In this document: piece by piece, positions 1 to 7,222 of the stretch
Layout: each line of letters starts with the position of its first letter
How positions within the stretch are numbered: position 1 is the first letter of the stretch
DNA from: Bdellovibrionales bacterium
Lineage (GTDB): Bacteria; Bdellovibrionota_G; JALEGL01; JAGRAY01
Direction of reading: 5' to 3'
NCBI GenBank assembly: GCA_020434375.1
Contig: JAGRAY010000012.1
Coordinates: 1-21,938, forward strand
Length of the DNA: 21,938 nucleotides
Position numbers and translations under genes: made by a program
Notes under the pieces: model-generated
The model's database searches: none
Told to the model about the DNA's origin: nothing
Seen by the model: the letters and a program-made list of their open reading frames with translations, nothing else

Positions 1-1
1 A

Positions 2-244
2 CTAGGAAATTGGGATGGTCATGGTTGGTATGTCATAAAGTTTGCTTCCGACAGCCCTGTTTTATACAGCTATTCGGTAGACGCATCTGGCACTGACCTG
101 ACGGCATCATTCACGGCCAGAGCTGAAGGTGATGTAGATGGCGACGGAACGACATCATTATTTGAACGTATCGGAGTCATTAATAGTACCTCTGGAATAG
201 TCGAAGGTGGCGCAGCGGTCTTTACACTTGACGAACTAGAATGA
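2..244 (+). CDS. Type IV pilin-like protein, C-terminal part (5' end outside window)
   Basis: An open frame runs from the window edge (first full codon at base 2) to TGA at 242-244, giving 80 residues of a C terminus. It reads as the globular end of a type IV pilin or pseudopilin: an aromatic, strand-rich stretch, then an acidic Asp/Gly turn (DVDGDGT) followed by a Ser/Thr-rich strand. This 'GDxDGDGxxS' ending is common in pilins of Bdellovibrio-like bacteria, where type IV pili serve in prey contact and motility. The N-terminal prepilin signal and hydrophobic helix lie outside the window, so the family call rests on the tail alone. The last nine bases overlap the convergent PilZ gene. A secreted protein with a calcium-binding-like turn is the alternative. 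Confidence 0.55.
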   Translation, partial: LGNWDGHGWYVIKFASDSPVLYSYSVDASGTDLTASFTARAEGDVDGDGTTSLFERIGVINSTSGIVEGGAAVFTLDELE

Positions 245-2347
245 CTTGACCTTCGGAATCCTTCTCGCAAAAACTGGGGGTTTTCCTACGGGTCTCAAAA
301 TAACTGCAGTCGCTGCTAATAACTGACCTTTTTCACCCAAAACCTTGCCTTGTCGCAATCGTTCTTTAACAATGTATTGCTCAATTGATTTTAAAGCATT
401 CAGTTTGTCTTCTGTGCGAAGGCGCTCCCATTGGCTCGAGACACAAAATACTTCGATGCCATCTTCAATTTTTTGAGCTCGCGACACTGTAATGCCGATA
501 TCAACATTACTAACGGACACTTTATTTGAAATCGTGCGATAGCCGACCGTGACGATGAATACAAAAAACGACAGTGCCAACCCAATTTTTACTTTCTTGC
601 TAACCTTAAAACTAAAACTAGACTTAGATTCTTCTGGGATTTCTATCTTAGCTTCTTTTTTACTGTATTTTACCTCTTCCGTTCGACTATGAAGTCGGCG
701 AATTGAATCCACCTGTGCAATGACGTCTTTCATGACTGTGTGCTGTGCGAAGTGCGTTAAAGACAATCTACGCTCAAGTCTAAATAACATCTTCGCCTTA
801 ACGTCATGAAGTTGATTACTACTTGCATTTAGGCTTTGTCGAAGCTCGTTGTCCTCCCGTTCTACGGCTGATCTAATTTGAGTGTCGATCTCTTGATCCG
901 CAAGAGCAATTGCCGTAAAGAGGTCTGATAAAATTTTTAGAAATAAATCCCCCAACACTTTCACATTCGACTGAATCGTTGGAATAAAGTCATGATACAG
1001 ACCACATTTTGCTCTTAGCATGACCAGCTTTTGAAAACAGATACTCGCTTCATCGTTCTGATTAAAAGCCTCCTTTTCATAGGATGATAGAACACCAACA
1101 AAACGTAAGCGAAGATCTGGCGGATCAGCCGTAAAATACGAAACAAGGCTTTCCAAGGGGGCATTCAAAAATGATTGAACAAACTTGGTTTCGGGTGGAG
1201 GAGATTCCTTGGCAATTTGGCCAGAAAAGTAAGCTATCCATTCTATGAGTTGTGACTTTTGTTTATCGGCTTCAAATATAAAATTTAGGCCAACTCTACT
1301 CTTATCATCTGAGCGCTTCTGGGTTTTGACGACCTGTGTTTTTAATCGAAAAGCTGACGGCTTAATTCCTCTAAATTCAAAAACTAAAAACTGCCCATTG
1401 ACTAATGGTTGAACCGTGTCAACGAGTATCCACTGAGGTTGAATAGAAATAACAGATATTTCGACCCTCGCGTTATCACTAGAGTAAGCAAGGATCGAAG
1501 CTTCTGGGCCATCACTTGATTCATCATTGTCTTGTTGATGACTCTCACTGACATTCGCAAGCGGTAAATCGGAACTTTCATCAACAAAATGGCGCTGATT
1601 TGCTACCCAAAGATCGATTTTGCCTAAATCTTCTGGATTCTTATGGGAAAACTTTGCACCGACAGCATACCCCATTCCCTCGTTCAATTGTTTTTGACGA
1701 ACAACGTAGGATACTAGTTTTAACAAATCACCTGTAGGCGTTTTAACATAAATTAAAATTTCTGAGTTTACTTCAAGTGGTTGATCTGTATGAAATAAAA
1801 CACCTGTTCGACTCAAGTTTTGTATTTTTGCAGGATAACGTTTTGAATGAACCTCAAATTCAAAAACAGTTTTCGGTCCTCGCTTTGAATGATCTTGGCT
1901 TCTACTGGAAGGCACAACCACCGACAGGTCCTGCTTGAGAAAACTGCCTAAATCTCCCCCAAATAATGGCAGAATAACCTCTGCAAGGTTTCTCTGAAGA
2001 TGCTTTTTTTCGAAAACAAAGGAGCCATATTCAGAAAGAAAATCTTCAGGAAGAACCTCATTGTCGTTATTTTTAACAAGATAAACCAAGGTCTCTGGCA
2101 AAATGCGCTTGAACTCAACAAATGCGTCAACACCCCCGATTGGGTACATGGAACAGGACAAAATGACCGTATGTGGACTAAGTTTCTCAGCTCTGTGAAT
2201 AGCGTCTTTTCCGCCTGTGACGATATATATTCCGGCACCCAGAGTTTGAAGCTCTTTTTTTAAAGCAGGAACTAAAGGTATAAGCTCTTGAAATATAAAG
2301 ATATTTTTTGCCATCGATAGGTCACTCTTGCGTTTTTGGATTCCCAT
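236..2347 (-). CDS. PilZ-domain protein with degenerate receiver-like N terminus and C-terminal membrane anchor
   Basis: A protein of about 703 aa. Residues 12-130 look like a pseudo-receiver fold (alternating strand and helix, no clear phospho-Asp pocket). A PilZ-like domain follows at about 155-260, with the NLSRTG form of the NxSxxG motif but only a degenerate basic RxxxR. A second PilZ-like barrel lies at about 285-385, then a long helical part, one transmembrane segment near residue 620 (GLALSFFVFIVTVGY) and a tail of about 75 aa. PilZ domains bind cyclic di-GMP; the weak arginine motif makes binding here uncertain. I chose the ATG at 2347 because an AGG stands five bases before it. A TTG at 2404 would place coding sequence over the divergent rplU promoter, and the ATG at 2314 remains possible. 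The gene is divergent from rplU and convergent, with 9 bp overlap, with the pilin tail, which fits a role in pilus or surface control (inference). Confidence 0.7.
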   Translation of the reverse strand: MGIQKRKSDLSMAKNIFIFQELIPLVPALKKELQTLGAGIYIVTGGKDAIHRAEKLSPHTVILSCSMYPIGGVDAFVEFKRILPETLVYLVKNNDNEVLPEDFLSEYGSFVFEKKHLQRNLAEVILPLFGGDLGSFLKQDLSVVVPSSRSQDHSKRGPKTVFEFEVHSKRYPAKIQNLSRTGVLFHTDQPLEVNSEILIYVKTPTGDLLKLVSYVVRQKQLNEGMGYAVGAKFSHKNPEDLGKIDLWVANQRHFVDESSDLPLANVSESHQQDNDESSDGPEASILAYSSDNARVEISVISIQPQWILVDTVQPLVNGQFLVFEFRGIKPSAFRLKTQVVKTQKRSDDKSRVGLNFIFEADKQKSQLIEWIAYFSGQIAKESPPPETKFVQSFLNAPLESLVSYFTADPPDLRLRFVGVLSSYEKEAFNQNDEASICFQKLVMLRAKCGLYHDFIPTIQSNVKVLGDLFLKILSDLFTAIALADQEIDTQIRSAVEREDNELRQSLNASSNQLHDVKAKMLFRLERRLSLTHFAQHTVMKDVIAQVDSIRRLHSRTEEVKYSKKEAKIEIPEESKSSFSFKVSKKVKIGLALSFFVFIVTVGYRTISNKVSVSNVDIGITVSRAQKIEDGIEVFCVSSQWERLRTEDKLNALKSIEQYIVKERLRQGKVLGEKGQLLAATAVILRPVGKPPVFARRIPKVKSF

Positions 2348-2357
2348 CTTAACCTGC

Positions 2358-2386
2358 TTGACAGAGGAATAAAAGATCTTTACATT
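2358..2386 (+). promoter_or_regulatory. Promoter of the rplU-rpmA-obgE operon
   Basis: A perfect -35 TTGACA (2358-2363), a 17-bp spacer and a -10 TACATT (2381-2386, four of six matches) point downstream to rplU. The predicted start near 2393 gives a leader of about 95 nt. It is the best sigma-70-type promoter in the divergent gap and sits just upstream of the opposite-strand PilZ start. Confidence 0.65.
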
Positions 2387-2400
2387 CCGGCACTTAACTC

Positions 2401-2462
2401 GCAAGCATCCAAAGAAGAGAGCTGCTTGCTAATAAACCTGGAGAAACCAAAGCATTGGGTTT
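2401..2462 (+). promoter_or_regulatory. Hairpins in the rplU mRNA leader, possible r-protein leader
   Basis: Two inverted repeats lie between the predicted transcription start and the rplU ATG. The first is GCAAGCA (2401-2407) with TGCTTGC (2423-2429), a perfect 7-bp stem with a 15-nt loop. The second is AAACC (2444-2448) with GGTTT (2458-2462). Autoregulatory leaders are known for L21 operons in several bacteria. I see no match to a specific described leader, so this is structural inference only. Confidence 0.35.
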
Positions 2463-2487
2463 TGCAAAGGTCAACAGAGGTGTGAAT

Positions 2488-2793
2488 ATGTATGCAATCG
2501 TACAATTAGGAAGTCATCAATACAAAGCTACTGTCGGGCAAAGGATGACCACAGAAAAAATTGAAGGTGAAGTTGGCAGTGAAGTCAAATTCAAAAACAT
2601 TCTTTTTGTCTCAGACGGAAAAGATGTTCGCATTGGTGATCAAGCCAAAGGTACAGTCCTTGGAAAGATTGTGGCGCAAGAAAAAGATAAAAAAATTCTC
2701 GTTTTTAAGAAAAAAAGGCGCCATGTTTACAAAAAAACACAAGGTCATCGCCAACAATATACGGTTTTTGAAATCACCGAAATAAAAGGATAA
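2488..2793 (+). CDS. rplU: 50S ribosomal protein L21
   Basis: 101 aa, close to the family's usual length of about 103. The N terminus MYAIVQLGSHQYKATVGQ and the basic stretch KKKRRHVYKKTQGHRQQYT near the C terminus are the L21 signature. L21 binds 23S rRNA in the large subunit. I start at ATG 2488 because AGAGG (2476-2480) sits seven bases upstream and the protein then begins with the conserved MYAI; a frame extension to 2455 adds residues the family lacks. It is the first gene of an operon with rpmA (4-bp gap) and obgE, an arrangement conserved in many bacteria. The preceding leader carries hairpins that might allow feedback control. Confidence 0.96.
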   Translation: MYAIVQLGSHQYKATVGQRMTTEKIEGEVGSEVKFKNILFVSDGKDVRIGDQAKGTVLGKIVAQEKDKKILVFKKKRRHVYKKTQGHRQQYTVFEITEIKG

Positions 2794-2797
2794 CGGT

Positions 2798-3058
2798 ATG
2801 GCAACAAAAAAAGCTGGTGGAAGTACAAGAAACGGACGTGATAGCAATGGTCAAAGACGAGGCATCAAAATCTTCGGTGGCGAAAACGTAAAAGCTGGAA
2901 ACATTTTGGTTCGACAGGTTGGAACACGCATTCACCCTGGTGAAAACGTTGGAATGGGCCGAGACTACACGATCTTTGCTAAAGTCAATGGTACAGTTAA
3001 ATATGAACGATGGGGAAAAAGTCGCAAAAAAGTTAGCGTTAGTCCCGCGGCATCTTAA
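2798..3058 (+). CDS. rpmA: 50S ribosomal protein L27
   Basis: 86 aa, the normal L27 length, beginning MATKKAGGSTRNGRDSNGQR with the conserved GGENVKAGNILVRQVGTRIHPGENVGMGRDYT core. The L27 N-terminal tail reaches the peptidyl transferase centre and supports tRNA placement. This version starts directly with the ATKKAGG-type tail and has no N-terminal extension of the kind cleaved in Firmicutes. A strong AAAGGA stands seven bases before the ATG, overlapping the rplU stop region, so translation is probably coupled to L21. The next gene, obgE, lies 42 bp downstream after an inverted repeat. Confidence 0.97.
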   Translation: MATKKAGGSTRNGRDSNGQRRGIKIFGGENVKAGNILVRQVGTRIHPGENVGMGRDYTIFAKVNGTVKYERWGKSRKKVSVSPAAS

Positions 3059-3070
3059 TTTCTGTGCTTT

Positions 3071-3104
3071 TCATGTCATGTAGACACGTGACGTAGTGAC
3101 ATGA
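3071..3104 (+). promoter_or_regulatory. Inverted repeat covering the obgE start codon
   Basis: TCATGTCA (3071-3078) and TGACATGA (3097-3104) form a perfect 8-bp inverted repeat with an 18-nt loop. The right arm contains the obgE ATG (3101-3103). No Shine-Dalgarno sequence is visible before that ATG. In the rplU-rpmA-obgE message the stem would hide the start codon, so it may limit ObgE output relative to the ribosomal proteins. It could instead be an operator; it has no T-tract and is not a normal terminator. Confidence 0.45.
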
Positions 3105-4099
3105 CCTTACAAAACACATTCATTGATCAAACCAAAATCTTCATTAAAGCAGGAGATGGTGGAAGTGGTTGCGTTAGTTTTCGACGAGAAAAGTTCATTC
3201 CCTTTGGTGGACCTGATGGCGGTAACGGTGGCTCTGGTGGCAGCATTATTCTGCGAGGCACAAGGCACCGATCAACTCTGAATCACTTCAAAAAAAAGCA
3301 TCATTTTAAAGCTGATCGAGGCCAAAGCGGTCAGGGAAATCAACGAACTGGTGCCGATGGAGATCCCTTGATTATTGAAGTTCCATTGGGAACAGTGGCC
3401 TACAATGCTGAAACAAATACCACACTAGGTGAAGTTCTAGAACATGATCAGGAGCTCGTGCTCCAAGAAGGAGGTCGTGGCGGCATTGGAAACTACTATT
3501 TTAGATCTTCAACAAATCAAGCTCCTCGTAAATCGACCCCTGGTCAGGTCAGAGACGGATTTTGGGTTAAGCTTGAACTAAAACTCATCGCAGATGTTGG
3601 CATTGTGGGACTTCCCAATGCTGGAAAATCAACTCTTCTCTCGTGCCTAACTGCAGCCAAATCAAAAATTGCGGATTATCCGTTTACGACCCTCTTCCCT
3701 TATTTAGGGGTTTTGGATCATCAAGAGCAACGACTCGTTCTGGCGGACATGCCAGGCCTAATCGAAGGAGCACACGAAGGCTCTGGCTTGGGTACTCGAT
3801 TTTTAAGACATATCGAACGAACCAGACTTTTACTCTACCTAGTTGCGGCAAGTCCTGAGGACGAAGACCAGTCTTTTAAAGATTTTTTGACATGTCAAAA
3901 GGAAGTTCACTACTACAATCGAGAACTCATCGACAGACCCTTTATGGTGGCCATTAATAAATCAGACCTTATTGCAGAAGAAGACTCTCAAAACTATGCA
4001 CAGCCTTTTTTTAAAAAAGGTATTGACCCCGTCTTCATATCTGCAAAACTAGGGTCGGGATTAAACGAACTTTTGAATCGATTACATGAAAAAATTTAG
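3101..4099 (+). CDS. obgE: Obg family GTPase, ribosome assembly and stress
   Basis: 332 aa. Residues 1-160 are the glycine-rich Obg fold (FIDQTKIFIKAGDGGSGCVSFRREKF and a run of Gly-rich turns). The G domain follows: G1 GLPNAGKST (170-178), the paired Thr of FTT after DYP, G3 DMPG (216-219), G4 NKSD (286-289) and G5 SAK (314-316). The protein ends after the G domain and so lacks the C-terminal OCT extension of some homologues. Obg proteins bind the 50S subunit during late assembly and link it to nucleotide status. It follows rplU-rpmA, as in many genomes. The start codon lies in a predicted stem and lacks a clear ribosome site, so re-initiation or controlled initiation is likely. Its last 14 bases overlap the lipoprotein gene. 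Confidence 0.95.
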   Translation: MTLQNTFIDQTKIFIKAGDGGSGCVSFRREKFIPFGGPDGGNGGSGGSIILRGTRHRSTLNHFKKKHHFKADRGQSGQGNQRTGADGDPLIIEVPLGTVAYNAETNTTLGEVLEHDQELVLQEGGRGGIGNYYFRSSTNQAPRKSTPGQVRDGFWVKLELKLIADVGIVGLPNAGKSTLLSCLTAAKSKIADYPFTTLFPYLGVLDHQEQRLVLADMPGLIEGAHEGSGLGTRFLRHIERTRLLLYLVAASPEDEDQSFKDFLTCQKEVHYYNRELIDRPFMVAINKSDLIAEEDSQNYAQPFFKKGIDPVFISAKLGSGLNELLNRLHEKI

Positions 4100-4775
4100 A
4101 TTTTTACTTTCACTTGTTTTGTTTTTATTGATCGGCTGCAATACTGGAGAAGTAGGTTCCCATGATTCAAAATCGTTTGTAGATATTGACCTTTCAAATT
4201 ACCCCCTTGAAAAACTTATTTCCTTTAAACGTCCGTTAGATCTTTACTCGCTAAAGTATGGTCGATTTACTCTGGAATCCAACTCGAAACTTTTGGTTCG
4301 AAAAGGTGACCTATCCAGGCAGTTTACGGGTTTCTCAAGACTCGAGATGGATAAGAAAAAAAATTTTAGGCTTGTTCGAAAGCCATTTTTTGAGGAAAAC
4401 CCTAAGGAAGTCTTCGTAGTCGGTTCGACGGCCTACTTCAAAGATCGCCCCAAAGATACTTGGAAACAACATTTCCCAGATCGAGAATTTTTAGATTGGG
4501 CCAATGCTTCAATAAACGAAATTTATTCGGCGTACGAGCAAGGGGACTTTGCGGAAACAGCAAAACCTGCCAATGAATCAAACATCTACGAATGCTACAA
4601 AAACCCATCGGGCGAACTGTGTCTTGATAAAAACACAATGTTGCCAATCAAAGGTAAATACACGATTAATATTTCTGGTGATCCCACCAGTCAGGACAAT
4701 ACGGTCCTCGATTTGAATTTCAAAATTTTTCCACATCCCCAAAGTTTTGAACTTTTGCTCTTTAACGACAAGTAA
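4086..4775 (+). CDS. Small predicted lipoprotein of unknown function
   Basis: 229 aa with a classic lipoprotein signal: MKKFRF, a hydrophobic run, then the lipobox LIGC with Cys18 as the lipidation site. The mature part begins with a polar Asn/Gly/Ser stretch and is rich in aromatic and charged residues with alternating strands, like a small beta-rich periplasmic domain. Two cysteines (CYKNPSGELC) could form a disulfide. I recognise no family. It should sit in the inner or outer membrane facing the periplasm. The ATG lies inside the end of obgE with a 14-bp overlap in another frame, so it is probably translated by coupling from obgE. No separate promoter or ribosome site is visible. Its place between obgE and rsfS says little about function. 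Confidence 0.8.
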   Translation: MKKFRFLLSLVLFLLIGCNTGEVGSHDSKSFVDIDLSNYPLEKLISFKRPLDLYSLKYGRFTLESNSKLLVRKGDLSRQFTGFSRLEMDKKKNFRLVRKPFFEENPKEVFVVGSTAYFKDRPKDTWKQHFPDREFLDWANASINEIYSAYEQGDFAETAKPANESNIYECYKNPSGELCLDKNTMLPIKGKYTINISGDPTSQDNTVLDLNFKIFPHPQSFELLLFNDK

Positions 4776-4781
4776 AACAAA

Positions 4782-5231
4782 ATGATTTTTTTTGAAAACA
4801 AAATTTGTTATAATCAAAATAAGCTGAGCGTAAAAAAGTCCAAAACTGATCTAAGTGTTGACGCCCTTGCAAAGCGTGTATTTGAAACCGCTGCAAACCA
4901 TAAAGCCATCTCATTAAAATTATTAGATTTATCTGGTTATTGTGATTACTCTGACTATTTCTTAGTGATGAGTGCCACCTCGGAAAGGCATTCTCGTAGC
5001 CTCGCAGATGCTATTTTAGAGGCCTCTAAAGTAAAATCCTCTGATATCGAAGGATATCAATCGGGACAATGGATTCTATTAGACCTTGGGGATATCATTG
5101 TTCATATTTTTGTAGACTCAGCACGAGACCACTACAACTTTGATAAACTCTGGGGACACGTTCCTTCAGTTTACGACAATACTGAAAAAAAAAATCCATC
5201 GCCTAGCACACATGCATCGATCTTAGCGTGA
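4782..5231 (+). CDS. rsfS: Ribosomal silencing factor RsfS
   Basis: 149 aa. The RsfS/YbeB/Iojap core is clear: residues 25-130 include KAISLKLLDLSGYCDYSDYFLVMSA, the SATSERHSRSLADAI helix and the GDIIVHIFVDSARDHYNFDKLWG ending. RsfS binds L14 on the free 50S subunit and blocks joining to 30S when nutrients are short. The N terminus is about 20 residues longer than many homologues, but no normal start codon lies between the ATG at 4782 and the conserved core, so I keep that start despite a poor ribosome site. It begins six bases after the lipoprotein stop, and its TGA overlaps the GTG of rlmH. Confidence 0.92.
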   Translation: MIFFENKICYNQNKLSVKKSKTDLSVDALAKRVFETAANHKAISLKLLDLSGYCDYSDYFLVMSATSERHSRSLADAILEASKVKSSDIEGYQSGQWILLDLGDIIVHIFVDSARDHYNFDKLWGHVPSVYDNTEKKNPSPSTHASILA

Positions 5232-5662
5232 ATCTGACGTTCATCTACGTCAGTCACAAATTGACTTCTTTTGAAAACGAGTGGATCAACACTTATCATC
5301 TCAGAATCAAAAACTACGCGAAACTCAATGTTGTGAGGATTAAAGATGATAAACGATTATCCTACGACCCAAAAAAACATATGCTGCCCAATACACGCCT
5401 TGTTCTCATGGACCAAAAAGGTAAAACCAAAACAACCGACCAATTCAAAGATTGGCTTGAAAAGCAGCGTGACAACAACACATCTATCGTTTTTTTTATT
5501 GGTGGATCTTATGGGATACCTGATTCTATGAAAGATACTTCTCATGAGTTGCTGTCGTTGTCAGCCATGACGCTCCCACACCGAATGGCTTTTTTGCTTC
5601 TTTCGGAACAAGTGTATAGAGCTTTATCAATGATGCATGGCCATCCGTATCATCACGAATAG
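5228..5662 (+). CDS. rlmH: 23S rRNA (pseudouridine1915-N3)-methyltransferase RlmH
   Basis: 144 aa, slightly shorter than the usual 155 or so. It has the SPOUT knot signature: VFFIGGSYGIP for cofactor binding and the near-terminal RALSMMHGHPYHHE, the 'YR..s...G.PYHr' tail that carries catalytic and substrate-contact residues. RlmH uses S-adenosylmethionine to methylate pseudouridine 1915 in helix 69 of 23S rRNA on assembled ribosomes. The GTG start overlaps the rsfS stop by four bases (GTGA), a normal coupling signal, and the rsfS-rlmH pair is widely conserved. It is the last gene of the ribosome-related operon; a 49-bp gap follows. Confidence 0.94.
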   Translation: MNLTFIYVSHKLTSFENEWINTYHLRIKNYAKLNVVRIKDDKRLSYDPKKHMLPNTRLVLMDQKGKTKTTDQFKDWLEKQRDNNTSIVFFIGGSYGIPDSMKDTSHELLSLSAMTLPHRMAFLLLSEQVYRALSMMHGHPYHHE

Positions 5663-5691
5663 TTGATTTACGTACGGTTTCTAGTTAAACA
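5663..5691 (+). promoter_or_regulatory. Weak candidate promoter for the rhodanese gene
   Basis: TTGATT (5663-5668), a 17-bp spacer and TAAACA (5686-5691) match a sigma-70 promoter at four and three of six positions. It is the only spacing-correct pair I found in the 49-bp gap after rlmH. The rhodanese gene could equally be transcribed by read-through. Confidence 0.25.
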
Positions 5692-5711
5692 AAAGGCATA
5701 AAGGAGTTTCT

Positions 5712-6083
5712 ATGAAACAACATAACGAGTCTTTTCTAAGTCTCGTACGCGAAGTAAAAAAAAATATTAAAGAATTGACTGTCGATGACGTCGCCCACAA
5801 ATTTGATCATCAAGTTGCCTTTACGCTTATCGATGTGCGGGAGGAATCGGAGTGGAATCAGGCCCATATCAAAGGAGCCATTCATCTTAGCAAAGGCATT
5901 CTCGAAAGAGACATTGAGTCAAAAATTCCAAACAAGTCTGAAGAAATTATCCTCTACTGCGGCGGAGGTTATCGATCGGCACTTGCAGCCGAGAACCTTC
6001 AAAAAATGGGCTATACTAATGTCTATTCAATGGATGGCGGCTGGACAGCTTGGAATAAAAAGCATTTTGGAACGAAAACCTAG
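5712..6083 (+). CDS. Single-domain rhodanese-like sulfurtransferase
   Basis: 123 aa, one rhodanese domain with a short helical N-terminal lead. LIDVREESEWNQAHIKGAIHLS is the typical first half. The active loop is CGGGYRS with Cys83 as the persulfide-carrying residue, followed by the usual ALAAENLQKMGYTNVYSMDGGWTAW ending. Such proteins, like GlpE, move sulfane sulfur from thiosulfate or a partner enzyme. A strong AAAGGAG stands about eight bases before the ATG. The HprK-related gene starts three bases after its stop, so the two share a transcript. Whether it supplies sulfur to the peptide-modification genes or is a passenger is open; no partner sulfur enzyme is present. Confidence 0.9.
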   Translation: MKQHNESFLSLVREVKKNIKELTVDDVAHKFDHQVAFTLIDVREESEWNQAHIKGAIHLSKGILERDIESKIPNKSEEIILYCGGGYRSALAAENLQKMGYTNVYSMDGGWTAWNKKHFGTKT

Positions 6084-6086
6084 TCT

Positions 6087-7019
6087 TTGTTTTATCTGAG
6101 TTTTGGAGAGACCTCGATTCAAGTCGACTCTGCCATTGGCAAACTTAAACCTATTTTCAAAGATCGATTTAATCTAAACGCCGGCTCCACCCTATCCAAA
6201 GATCGTATAATTCGCCTTTCGATAAAACCTTGCGAACAAACGACCATAGACTTCGGAAAGATTCCAAAGTCATTTCAATGGATTCGAAACCGTCCCCTGT
6301 GGGGGCATCTAGATAAAACGTTTTATTTAACCGACGGGGTCTCACTTGCTATTACCGACTATGCAAATCGATCAGCTATTTTTTATATCCACAACTCAAC
6401 ACTCGACGACTTTGATTTTTTTTGGCGAAGTTTCCTTCTAATACCACTCTTAGAGCTCTTAAAGTATGATCAGTATTTTTATGTTCACGGTGCATTGGTA
6501 AAAAAAGATGATCAATCGGTTTTGTTACTAGGCAAAGGAGGTAGTGGCAAGTCGACTTCGTCTGGTTTTTTTATTAAGCATGGTTGGTCATGGGTTTCTG
6601 ATGACAATATGTTATTGCAAGCAGGACCAGGCTTCCCTCGCCTATTGGCGTTTGAACGTGAAATATCATTGTGGCCCGATTCCATTAAACGCCTAAAGTT
6701 TGATTTTATCATCCAACAAGAGACGAAGAAACTCCGTATTCCACATCGGCAGATTACCTCTCACATGTCTTTATCCGCACCAATGCCCAAATTAATTATT
6801 CTTTTAAGTGATAGCCCGTCGAGTAACCCGATTTCTTTATCTAGCGTGTTTTCGATGCTACTAGGCGAAAATCCAGCATTGTGGATTAATCAAGATACTT
6901 TCCTAGCCGCAGTTAACGCCTACCGTAGGCTACTCAGAAATGCAACGATACACTCACTTTACCGCCCAAATGCTGATCAACTGATGAGTTTAGCAGCATC
7001 GGCGTACGAGGGAGAATAG
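6087..7019 (+). CDS. HprK-related kinase (RiPP-associated type)
   Basis: 310 aa. The kinase core lies in the middle: YFYVHGALV with His134, the Walker A P-loop GKGGSGKST (149-157), then WSWVSDD with Asp172 and Asp173 in the place of the HPr kinase acidic pair. Residues 1-120 form a separate N-terminal domain with no recognised motif. No HPr or PTS gene is nearby. Kinases of this family that sit beside PqqD-like proteins are annotated as HprK-related kinase A, and some in lasso peptide clusters phosphorylate serine in the peptide. A role on the adjacent 55-aa peptide (Ser31, Ser46) is inference. The start is TTG, three bases after the rhodanese stop and without a good ribosome site. It ends 35 bp before the peptide gene; its stop overlaps that gene's -35 box. 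Confidence 0.82.
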   Translation: MFYLSFGETSIQVDSAIGKLKPIFKDRFNLNAGSTLSKDRIIRLSIKPCEQTTIDFGKIPKSFQWIRNRPLWGHLDKTFYLTDGVSLAITDYANRSAIFYIHNSTLDDFDFFWRSFLLIPLLELLKYDQYFYVHGALVKKDDQSVLLLGKGGSGKSTSSGFFIKHGWSWVSDDNMLLQAGPGFPRLLAFEREISLWPDSIKRLKFDFIIQQETKKLRIPHRQITSHMSLSAPMPKLIILLSDSPSSNPISLSSVFSMLLGENPALWINQDTFLAAVNAYRRLLRNATIHSLYRPNADQLMSLAASAYEGE

Positions 7020-7047
7020 TTGACCTGAGTAGTCTCTACAGTATATT
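7020..7047 (+). promoter_or_regulatory. Promoter of the 55-aa peptide gene, predicted leaderless
   Basis: TTGACC (7020-7025, five of six), a 16-bp spacer and TATATT (7042-7047, five of six) form a near-consensus promoter in the short gap after the HprK-like gene. The expected start lies at 7053-7055, and the peptide ATG is at 7055. The transcript would have essentially no leader, which fits the absence of a Shine-Dalgarno sequence. The precursor could thus be expressed above the upstream kinase. Confidence 0.6.
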
Positions 7048-7054
7048 CCATCAT

Positions 7055-7222
7055 ATGAAAAAGGATTCGCTCCCCTTAAAGAAATCAAAAAAAAAGTACA
7101 CCAAACCTAAGCTTGAAAAAATGAACGACAAAGTTGGGCATACTTCGGGTGCTCCTGCGGTGCCAGGTGCTACAGCTGCGGCCCATGTTTCGCCCATTGC
7201 GCCGGGAATGACCGTCTTTTGA
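7055..7222 (+). CDS. Putative RiPP precursor peptide, 55 aa
   Basis: 55 aa. The leader (1-27) is strongly basic with eleven Lys and contains YTKPKL (15-20), the YxxPxL pattern bound by PqqD-like recognition domains in lasso and other RiPP precursors. The tail (28-55) switches to Ala, Pro and Gly with His29, His44, Ser31 and Ser46. It has no Cys, Lys, Trp or Tyr and ends GMTVF. The sharp change at about residue 27 resembles a leader/core border. The TGA (7220-7222) overlaps the TTG start of the radical SAM gene (7219), so the two are translationally coupled. It has its own promoter. A true lasso leader would have Gly at position 24; here it is Asn. The opposite-strand ORF over this region is a shadow. 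The precursor role is inference from leader motif, position and coupling. Confidence 0.75.
   Translation: MKKDSLPLKKSKKKYTKPKLEKMNDKVGHTSGAPAVPGATAAAHVSPIAPGMTVF

Noticed and set aside
2348..2404. TTG start at 2404 for the PilZ gene
   Set aside because: It would overlap the strong rplU promoter, and the ATG at 2347 has a better ribosome site.
4809..4814. Perfect TATAAT inside the 5' end of rsfS
   Set aside because: No acceptable -35 at correct spacing and no normal in-frame start codon downstream before the conserved core.
7055..7222. Lasso peptide precursor
   Set aside because: YxxPxL is present, but the following conserved Gly is Asn24 and no asparagine-synthetase-like cyclase or transglutaminase-like protease is in the window.
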